DNA of 64,000 bases from Lentisphaerae bacterium GWF2_57_35 (lineage in GTDB: Bacteria > Verrucomicrobiota > Kiritimatiellia > CAIQIC01 > GWF2-57-35). Numbering within the stretch: the stretch's first letter is position 1; the number at the start of each line of letters is the position of its first letter. The translations under genes were made by a program, and so were the position numbers. Positions 42,901 through 48,372 of this stretch are shown one piece after another. The stretch covers positions 1 to 64,000 of the forward strand of contig MHBK01000059.1 of assembly GCA_001804865.1 (NCBI GenBank), given 5' to 3'. Under the pieces are notes generated by a model. It was not told the DNA's origin. It searched no databases and worked only from the letters and a program-made list of their open reading frames with translations.

Positions 42901-43383
42901 GGCCGAACCCAGCACAATCGCGATAAACGTGAACGTCACCAGGATACTGTTAGCTTGCGAAAGCCGCGCGCGGCCGACCAACTCGGGAATGACGCCCATT
43001 TTCGACGGCCCGAACAGCGCGCTTTGCACGGACATCAGAAATAGAACGGCATACAAGCCGGCCACGCTATGCGCCGCAAAAGCCGCCGAGCCCAGCAGCA
43101 TGATGACCACCTCGGCCAGCTTGGCGACGACGATGATATTCCGCTTGCTCAAACGATCCGCCAGATTGCCCCCGAGCGCCGTAAACAACAGAAAGGGGAT
43201 CACAAAAATGGCTCCGGCCAACGAAGAGATGCGCGCGGCCGCCTCCGGCCCTTGCAGCGCGATCAAAAAGAACATAAGGAACAGCTTGAAGATATTGTCG
43301 TTCAAAGCCCCCAGAAACTGCACTACGTTCAACCATTTGAATGAAGGGGGCATTTTGAGTTCTGTCGCCGGATTTGTGTTCAT
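39976..43383 (-). CDS. MFS-PlsC-AMP ligase fusion (Aas-like lysophospholipid reacylation)
   Basis: This 1135-residue protein has three fused parts. An N-terminal 12-helix MFS domain of the LplT type (FKWLNVVQFLGALNDNIFKL) is followed by a PlsC acyltransferase (NHASYVD for NHx4D, FAEGMLTRTGTLREFRRGFE) and an AMP-dependent acyl-ACP synthetase (VLFSSGSTGTPKGIMLSHHN, EGYGATELSP, YNTGDMARVDEEGF). In E. coli LplT and Aas are separate and together flip and reacylate lysophosphatidylethanolamine; fused forms are common in many bacteria. ATG 43383 is chosen because GGAG lies before it. It overlaps the hydrolase gene downstream. Confidence 0.92.
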   Translation of the reverse strand: MNTNPATELKMPPSFKWLNVVQFLGALNDNIFKLFLMFFLIALQGPEAAARISSLAGAIFVIPFLLFTALGGNLADRLSKRNIIVVAKLAEVVIMLLGSAAFAAHSVAGLYAVLFLMSVQSALFGPSKMGVIPELVGRARLSQANSILVTFTFIAIVLGSASAPMLGELTGKIYPVAQWFCVGIAVLGSLAAFGIEKTPPSGSLQKSSVFFLRDIYRTLRFVRKDSYLFMAVIAAAYFLLIGAFLQMNIIPYGMQRLGLTQEQSGYLFFVAAIGIAVGSWLAGRLSGRNIEFGIVPLGSLALTLAIVLLKVVPSHAVAVAPLMLLAGLGSGLFIVPLDAFIQFRSPHQRLGEILAASNFLSWTGVLIASGLVALFPLLGINPADGFVFMGALTLALTLATFIILPDFFIRFVILVITRLAYRISVKGIENVPVEGPALLICNHASYVDALLLGATQQRRIRFMMAADVYERLRFLQPLFRLMGCIPISTSGSPKKIVLALQQARAVMDDGYLVCIFAEGMLTRTGTLREFRRGFERIVKGADYPIVPVYLGGAWGSIASYYHGQLVRHWPALLRYPVSVIFGKPLPATATATQVKEAVMELSCEYFNDRKPFRRPLGEEFVRAARKRWFAPAMNDTTGRKLTYGKTLISSLALAQAIKRRLPNSSSLGIALPPSTGGVLANMAVLFAGGTPIHLNFTASAQSFESAIRQSEIKTLISARAFLERIPVQPEGVETICLEDLAASITSDDKRTALLQALITPARRLARPHGFQADDVATVLFSSGSTGTPKGIMLSHHNILSNIEALRMVFYQSPKDNLCAALPFFHSLGFTGCLWYPLLSGVPVTYHFNPLDGARMAQAVRENESTMLFATPTFLSIYLRKATPEDFKTLKYVVVGAEKMKPGLAEEFEKRFGVHPLEGYGATELSPVAALSIPHVTIGGMTQTGWKEGSVGMPLPGIAVRIVHPETGAILPPGEAGLLLIKGPNVMLGYLNQPEKTAEVLKEGWYNTGDMARVDEEGFLVITDRLSRFSKIGGEMIPHLAAEEELHKGLGKTSPVLAVTAVPDEKRGEKLVVLYTPEAGPVEKLHEILTASSLPNLWKPDPRCFFPIEQLPQLGSGKLDLAALKTMAAEKVAPYA

Positions 43384-43532
43384 GTTTTTCTCCTTGGCCG
43401 CCATCCCTTAATAACCGGACAAGCGTGTTCAGAAAAGTCAATTTTTCTGGCGATCGGATGTCTTGAAGTTTGTCTTCGTCCCGGCGACGAATCGGCTAAA
43501 GTGGGTCCTTCAAGCTTCGGGCGGTTTTAGAT

Positions 43533-44507
43533 TCATGCCTTTGGAAGATGCGTCGGCGGTTCCCCGGTTGTCTTTTCGGAGATTTTTTCCGAACGCTCCT
43601 GCTCGATGAACCGGCCGATGGATTGGGCGGTTGTTTCCCACCCCCGATCGATGGGAATCACATGGCCGGCCTCCTGGGTTTCCAGCAGCAGTTTCTTCTC
43701 GGAGGCGCAGGCGCGGAAAAAAGTGCGGGCGGCGTTGGAATCGACCACGCGGTCGTCGTTCGAAACGACCACCAGGAGTGGGCGGCGCACCTGGGGGGCA
43801 ATGCTTTGAAGCGAGTCGACCAAGCCAAACAGTTCGCAGTAAATATTGAAGGGAATGAACTGGTCGCGCCGGTCGATGGCGAGGGCCGTCCGATCTTTCA
43901 TGTCGCGGGCGAAGGCGATTTCGAGCACATCGGTGAACAAGAGGGTTCGGTAGGCCATGTCGAACCATTGCCTCGCCGTCAGGACCGGAGACCGCCGGGA
44001 AGAGACTTCGAACAACGGCGCCAGCAGGACGACTCCGGCGATCTCGTCCGGATGCTGGGCGGCTACGCGGGTGGCCAGCCCCCCGCCCAGCGAATGACCC
44101 AGAAGCCAGACCTGGGCGTGCGTTTTCCGGAGCTTGCGGATTTCCAGGTAGATTTCGTCTTCCCACATCTGGCGGGTCACGTAGCGGGCCGCATCGACCG
44201 GCATCCCCGCGCCGGGCAGGCGCATGGCCCGGCAGGTATAGCCTTCTTCCGCCAGGACGGACGCCATCGGCCGGAAAATGGCGGGCGAATCGGCAAAGCC
44301 ATGAACCATCAGGATGGCGGTCTTGCCCGAGCCGACCGTGAACGATTCGCAGCCCTTTCGCAGGCCGGAGGCATCGCGCTCGATCTGTTTTTCGGTCCGG
44401 GCCAACTGAACGCTCACCCAACGGGCATAGGTCCAGTCGCCGGCCATCCAAAAGGCGGCTGCTCCGACGATCGAAAACAAAATTTTCCTAATACGGGCCT
44501 TATTCAT
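43533..44507 (-). CDS. Alpha/beta hydrolase (carboxylesterase/monoacylglycerol lipase type)
   Basis: This 324-residue hydrolase has a short N-terminal membrane segment (IRKILFSIVGAAAFWMAG). Motifs are LMVHGFADSPAIFRPM, the nucleophile GHSLGGGLA, the acid in VVSNDDRVVD and the histidine in EAGHVIPIDR, the pattern of Est30-like carboxylesterases. Its ATG lies inside the rhombosortase gene end (8-base overlap), so it may be the last gene of the sigma-54-controlled unit starting at 46624. The substrate is unknown. Confidence 0.85.
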   Translation of the reverse strand: MNKARIRKILFSIVGAAAFWMAGDWTYARWVSVQLARTEKQIERDASGLRKGCESFTVGSGKTAILMVHGFADSPAIFRPMASVLAEEGYTCRAMRLPGAGMPVDAARYVTRQMWEDEIYLEIRKLRKTHAQVWLLGHSLGGGLATRVAAQHPDEIAGVVLLAPLFEVSSRRSPVLTARQWFDMAYRTLLFTDVLEIAFARDMKDRTALAIDRRDQFIPFNIYCELFGLVDSLQSIAPQVRRPLLVVVSNDDRVVDSNAARTFFRACASEKKLLLETQEAGHVIPIDRGWETTAQSIGRFIEQERSEKISEKTTGEPPTHLPKA

Positions 44508-45156
44508 GGTTTCCCTCTAAACGTGTTCGAAAAGCAAACAGCGCATACGCCAGCACGCCGCCCAGGGTTCCCCCGGCGTGACATACGGCTATAGGCAAGC
44601 CCACGGAATACGGATGTACGAAATCGAACACCAGATTTCCCGAGAGGGCTTCCACCAGACTTTTTGCGGACAACAACACAAACGAAATACAACCTGTTTG
44701 CCGAATGAAGGGCGGCCCCTTTTTGTTTGCCGCCAAATCCAGGGCGACGACCGCCATCAGTCCATGCGCCACACCCGAAAGGCCGCAGAAGCCTGCTGTT
44801 TGGGTTAAGACCCCGGCTGACACGGCGGCCAGCGAACTTCCCATGGCACAAAAAAGGACGGCGATCAGTCGGATACTACCCGCGCGATACGGCAGCGTTA
44901 AATACAGGGAAAGAAAAGCGCTGGCATCGAGGACCAGGTGATATGGGCTCACATGAACGAACGGATGAGTGAGCCAGCGCCACCACTCGCCGGATAGGGC
45001 GGAGGAGGTTAACAGCAGGCGGGCGCTAATGTGGCTGGTGGGCAGGGTCATATTGCAGAGAAGGATGGCCGACGCCCACAGGGTCAGCTCGAAAGAATAG
45101 GACCTATGAGACCCACAGGTCCTATTCTTATTCAACTGGAAGCCGAGCATGTTCAT
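44500..45156 (-). CDS. Rhombosortase-like intramembrane serine protease
   Basis: This is a 218-residue rhomboid-fold protein with about six membrane segments. The serine motif is FCGLSGVAHGLMA, and the paired histidine lies in CHAGGTLGGVLAY. RWLTHPFVHVSPYHLVLDA matches the RLLTxHFxHxxxxHLxxN region of rhombosortases, with Asp in place of Asn. Rhombosortases cleave GlyGly-CTERM-type tails of surface proteins. The gene directly follows a VIT/VWA protein whose out-of-frame 3' end encodes a hydrophobic segment plus Arg/Lys tail, a fitting substrate. GT-to-start spacing is tight, so translational coupling is likely. Confidence 0.75.
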   Translation of the reverse strand: MNMLGFQLNKNRTCGSHRSYSFELTLWASAILLCNMTLPTSHISARLLLTSSALSGEWWRWLTHPFVHVSPYHLVLDASAFLSLYLTLPYRAGSIRLIAVLFCAMGSSLAAVSAGVLTQTAGFCGLSGVAHGLMAVVALDLAANKKGPPFIRQTGCISFVLLSAKSLVEALSGNLVFDFVHPYSVGLPIAVCHAGGTLGGVLAYALFAFRTRLEGNHE

Positions 45157-46391
45157 GTATGCGCCGGGTGGATCAGGCCGCGGTCTTCATCCGGCGAAGA
45201 AACACGGCCAGAATCAGGAAGAGCGGCCCCACCGGTCCGGTGCCGATGTTGAAGTCCAGGCTGCGGCCGGGCTTGGCCGGACTTGCGCCGGGGTTCTGCG
45301 GCGTGGAGTTCATGGGGCGTACGCCCGCGGGCGGTTTGCGAGGCCAGGAATTCGGCGGCGCGGCCTTGGGCGTTGGTGCTGACCGCCTCCAACGCGTTGA
45401 ACAAAGCGCTGGGTTGCATGTTGAACGTCAGCACTTCAAATCGGTCGCCCGCTTGCAGTTCCTCGATAAAGGCATTGATGGAGCCGCGGGACAACGCCAG
45501 CTTGCCGTCGTCGCCCATGCTGCCGGAGATATCGAGAACGAATACGTAATCCATGCCTTCATCCAGTTTCGCCAGATCTTCGCCGGCCGTGAGCGACAAG
45601 GTGAAGTAGCCATCTTCGCCGCCGGTCTTGGATGCGACCAGATCCAAGCCGGTCTTCGGACGCGATGGCCGGCAAGCCAGCACGACATCGCGCGCCAGCG
45701 AACCGCCGGTGGTTTCCAGAGCCGCCTGGAAATATTCGGGCGTATGCTGGGCCACGACGAAAGCATTGCCGTGGCTCGGGCTTTCCACTTCGGCCAGCGG
45801 GATGGCCGATTTGATCTCGATATTAAACGCAAACTTGCCCTTCACCTGCGATTGGATGTCCTTGCGGGTTACCGTGGCCAGCGGATAAACGTACGTCGCC
45901 CAATCGTGGTCGAAGTCGAGTTCCTGATAGTAGGCGATTTCCACTTTTTGCTCGGCGCCTGCGTTGATCGGGAATATCCGCATTTCGAAAGTCTTGTAAT
46001 CGGTTTGTTCGAGCAGGCCCGGGTCCACGCGCTTCTGCTTGTAGCTTTCGTAGATTTGCCGGGCGCGTTTCTTTTCGACCACTTCGCCCACCATTTCCTT
46101 GCCGTTGATCCACATGCTGAAGTTGGCCACGGACGCGCCCCTCGGCACCGGGAAGGTGTAGAGCGCCTCCACCTGGCGGTTCTCGGTGTTCTGAAAGATC
46201 TGCGTGACCTTCGTCACGGCGATCCCATTGTTGATAGTGACCTGGACGTCATGCTCTTTGATCTCCAGCACGCCGCCCAAGCCGCCGTCGGCAATCAGCA
46301 AGCCCGCGCCTTGTGCGCTCGGCATGGCGGCCGCCGCCGCCATGCACAAGACGGCCATAAGGTTTCGTATGCGTTGATGCGATGTTTTCAT
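45153..46391 (-). CDS. VIT/VWA surface protein, disrupted by internal deletion/frameshift
   Basis: The reading frame codes a signal peptide (MKTSHQRIRNLMAVLCMAAA to AQGAG). A VIT domain follows (VTINNGIAVTKVTQIFQNTE, EALYTFPVPRGASVANFSMW, EVVEKKRARQIYESYKQKRV) and then a VWA domain with MIDAS motif VFVLDISGSMGDDGK. The VWA domain stops short after AAEFLASQTA: the later Thr and Asp MIDAS motifs are missing, and the last ~65 codons of this frame have poor codon bias. The real 3' end survives in another frame (45173-45340). Family members are usually 700 residues or more, so several hundred codons appear lost. ATG 46391 fits the signal peptide. Confidence 0.78.
   Translation of the reverse strand: MKTSHQRIRNLMAVLCMAAAAAMPSAQGAGLLIADGGLGGVLEIKEHDVQVTINNGIAVTKVTQIFQNTENRQVEALYTFPVPRGASVANFSMWINGKEMVGEVVEKKRARQIYESYKQKRVDPGLLEQTDYKTFEMRIFPINAGAEQKVEIAYYQELDFDHDWATYVYPLATVTRKDIQSQVKGKFAFNIEIKSAIPLAEVESPSHGNAFVVAQHTPEYFQAALETTGGSLARDVVLACRPSRPKTGLDLVASKTGGEDGYFTLSLTAGEDLAKLDEGMDYVFVLDISGSMGDDGKLALSRGSINAFIEELQAGDRFEVLTFNMQPSALFNALEAVSTNAQGRAAEFLASQTARGRTPHELHAAEPRRKSGQARPQPGLQHRHRTGGAALPDSGRVSSPDEDRGLIHPAHT
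45173..45340 (-). pseudogene. Out-of-frame C-terminal linker and anchor of the VIT/VWA protein
   Basis: Read in the frame one base over, the sequence gives a proline-rich linker (AGVRPMNSTPQNPGASPAKP) then NIGTGPVGPLFLILAVFLRR and MKTAA, stop. Third codon positions are almost all G or C here and not in the annotated frame. This is a C-terminal membrane anchor of the hydrophobic-plus-basic kind recognised by sortase-like systems. Confidence 0.7.
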
Positions 46392-46441
46392 GTTTTCTCT
46401 CTTGTAGCCGCCGCCGAAAGGCGATGGTTCTTTGTTGTTTT

Positions 46442-46624
46442 TCAGATTCCCATTTGGCTGACCCAATACGACGCCACTTCCGGCGTATACAGGGCCGCCG
46501 CTTCATCGATGGGTTGAAGATGAACGTCCGACTTGATATCCGAAACGACTTGAACGGCAGCGCCTATCAGAATGACGCCGACCAAACTCAGAATGCTCAA
46601 CTTGACGATGCGTTTTGTTTTCAT
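46442..46624 (-). CDS. Small single-pass membrane protein, first gene of the sigma-54 unit
   Basis: This is a 60-residue protein starting MKTKRIVKLSILSLVGVILI with one membrane segment, then about 35 mostly polar residues ending WVSQMGI. AAGGA lies about ten bases before ATG 46624. It is the first gene downstream of the sigma-54 promoter and lies 50 bases before the VIT/VWA gene. I do not recognise the family; a regulatory or accessory peptide of the surface-protein system is only inferred from position. Confidence 0.65.
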   Translation of the reverse strand: MKTKRIVKLSILSLVGVILIGAAVQVVSDIKSDVHLQPIDEAAALYTPEVASYWVSQMGI

Positions 46625-46672
46625 TTTGCGATTTCCTTTTTGTTGGGTTTCCAACTGCGGCTCGCTCTTATT

Positions 46673-46688
46673 GCAATCGTCGTGCCAA
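46673..46688 (-). promoter_or_regulatory. Near-consensus sigma-54 (-24/-12) promoter
   Basis: On the minus strand TTGGCACG (46688-46681), four bases, TTGC (46676-46673), followed by AAT. GG and GC are exactly 10 bases apart. The expected start is about 37 bases before the small membrane-protein gene. A sigma-54 activator gene starts 112 bases away in the opposite direction. Confidence 0.85.
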
Positions 46689-46799
46689 CTTCTTGGTAAT
46701 TTGTGTAAGTGTCATGTAGATAACAAAATGCAAGTATAGCTATGTTGCGGCTTAGTGTGGTGTTGTGCAAATAATGTATATATGATACACAATAAATGT

Positions 46800-48281
46800 A
46801 TGACCAAGACGCACCACCTAACGTCGGAGGATCGCACCTTTTTTGGCCTCGTGGCCCAGGCGGCCTTCAGCAATCCGTTTAGCGAGCAACGGGAATCGCT
46901 CGATCGGCAGATGGCGGGCGAGGAGCGGCTGAACGAGTTGAGAATCGATCTGGCCCTTGAACGGGTTCGCGAGCGGATTACGCGACTGGAACAGGCCAAG
47001 TCGCTTCATTTGAGCCGCTATTCCGAAGAGGATCGGGAGCTTCTAAAGAGCGCGTGCCTTTTCGATGCGTTCCACCGATATATCGACGTGTTCGACCGAT
47101 TGATTCTGGAGCAAATACAAGCCGGCGACGAGTCGTGCAAGGCGGCGTTTGCCGGCGAGATGCTGGACCTGTTGAGCCGATGGGGCTTCCCGCGGGCGGA
47201 GGCCGTGCGGAGCCTGGCGATTTTTTACCAGCTGCGGCGGGCTTTCTATTTCATTGCGAAGAGTCTGGTGGGGAGCAGTGCGGGCATCCGGCAATTGCGC
47301 GTACGGCTGTGGAATAACGTATTTACCCACGACACGCGGCTGTATGTGAGATATCTGTGGAATCGGATGGAGGATTTTTCCACCTTGCTGCTGGGAGAAA
47401 CCGGCACGGGCAAGGGGGCGGCGGCAGGGGCGATCGGACGGTCGGGTTTTATTCCCTTCGACGAGCAGACCGACCGCTTTACCGAGAGTTTTTGCCGGAC
47501 GTTCATGGCCATTAACCTCTCCCAGTTCTCGGCGACGCTGATCGAGTCGGAACTCTTCGGACACAAGAAAGGCGCGTTTACCGGCGCGCTCAATCCGCAC
47601 GAGGGGCTGCTGGCCCGGTGCAGCCCGCACGGCGCCATTTTCCTCGACGAAATCGGCGAGTTGTCCGTGCCGGTGCAGATCAAGCTGCTGCAAGTTTTGC
47701 AGGAGCGCGTTTTTTCGCCGGTCGGCAGCCACGAAAAGAAGCGGTTCTCCGGACGCGTTATAGCGGCGACGAACCAATCGATCGACGAGCGCCGCCGGCA
47801 AGGCGCCTTCCGCGACGACTTTTATTACCGGCTGTGCTCGGATGTACTTGTCGTTCCGCCGCTGCGGCAGCGAATTGCCGAAGAGCCGGGCGAGCTGAAG
47901 CGACTGGTGGACCACCTCGTGCGGCGTTTGGCGGGGGACGACTCGGAGGAGCTGACGGCGTACATCTGCGCCGAACTGGACCGTCATCCGGGGCGGGATT
48001 ATTCATGGCCCGGCAATGTCCGGGAACTCGAACAAGCCATTCGCCGGATCTTGCTGACGCGCGTTTACGAGGGCGACAGCCGGCAGACCGGCGGCGACGA
48101 GAAAAGCCGGATGCTGGAAAGAATCGAGGCCGGTTCCGTCACGGCGGCCGGCTTGCTGGAATTTTACTGCCGGCAGTTGTTCCAGCGGTATGGGACGTAC
48201 GAGGAAGTCGCGCGTCGCACCGGTTTGGACCGGCGGACGGCGAAGAAGTATGTCGCGGGAAAAAAGCAGCCGGCAGAATAG
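46800..48281 (+). CDS. Sigma-54-dependent transcriptional activator
   Basis: This 493-residue AAA+ enhancer-binding protein has Walker A GETGTGKG (199-206), the sigma-54 contact loop GAFTGA (258-263), Walker B GAIFLDEIGEL (278-288), the sensor/arginine region FRDDFYYRLCSDV and a WPGNVRELEQAIRRI segment. A C-terminal Fis-type helix-turn-helix ends it (YEEVARRTGLDRRTAKKYVA). The N-terminal ~185 residues are alpha-helical and not a response-regulator, GAF or PAS domain that I recognise. ATG 46800 is chosen by conservation of what follows; no ribosome site is visible. It is divergent from the sigma-54 promoter at 46673-46688, its likely target. Confidence 0.88.
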   Translation: MTKTHHLTSEDRTFFGLVAQAAFSNPFSEQRESLDRQMAGEERLNELRIDLALERVRERITRLEQAKSLHLSRYSEEDRELLKSACLFDAFHRYIDVFDRLILEQIQAGDESCKAAFAGEMLDLLSRWGFPRAEAVRSLAIFYQLRRAFYFIAKSLVGSSAGIRQLRVRLWNNVFTHDTRLYVRYLWNRMEDFSTLLLGETGTGKGAAAGAIGRSGFIPFDEQTDRFTESFCRTFMAINLSQFSATLIESELFGHKKGAFTGALNPHEGLLARCSPHGAIFLDEIGELSVPVQIKLLQVLQERVFSPVGSHEKKRFSGRVIAATNQSIDERRRQGAFRDDFYYRLCSDVLVVPPLRQRIAEEPGELKRLVDHLVRRLAGDDSEELTAYICAELDRHPGRDYSWPGNVRELEQAIRRILLTRVYEGDSRQTGGDEKSRMLERIEAGSVTAAGLLEFYCRQLFQRYGTYEEVARRTGLDRRTAKKYVAGKKQPAE

Positions 48282-48357
48282 GACGGCGAGGCCGCCGTCC
48301 CTCCCGAGGGAAAATCGCGGTTGAATTTTGCCGGGAGGGTCCGCGGCCTCGCGGACC
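48281..48357. repeat. Paired-hairpin repeat, family C copy 2
   Basis: Hairpin 1 is GGACGGCG, loop AGGC, CGCCGTCC; hairpin 2 is GGTCCGCG, loop GCCT, CGCGGACC; loops exactly complementary, with CCTCCC/GGGAGG as further pairing between them. It begins on the last base of the activator stop codon and fills the gap between two convergent genes, so it could also end transcription from both sides. Confidence 0.82.
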
Positions 48358-48372
48358 CTTCCCCCTCGCCGC

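Noticed and set aside
40846..43044. 732-residue plus-strand frame
   Set aside because: Arg/Gln-rich antisense of the MFS-PlsC-ligase fusion.
48281..48357. Simple bidirectional terminator
   Set aside because: It may end transcription, but a second copy at 30787 far from gene ends and the complementary loops mark it as a dispersed repeat.
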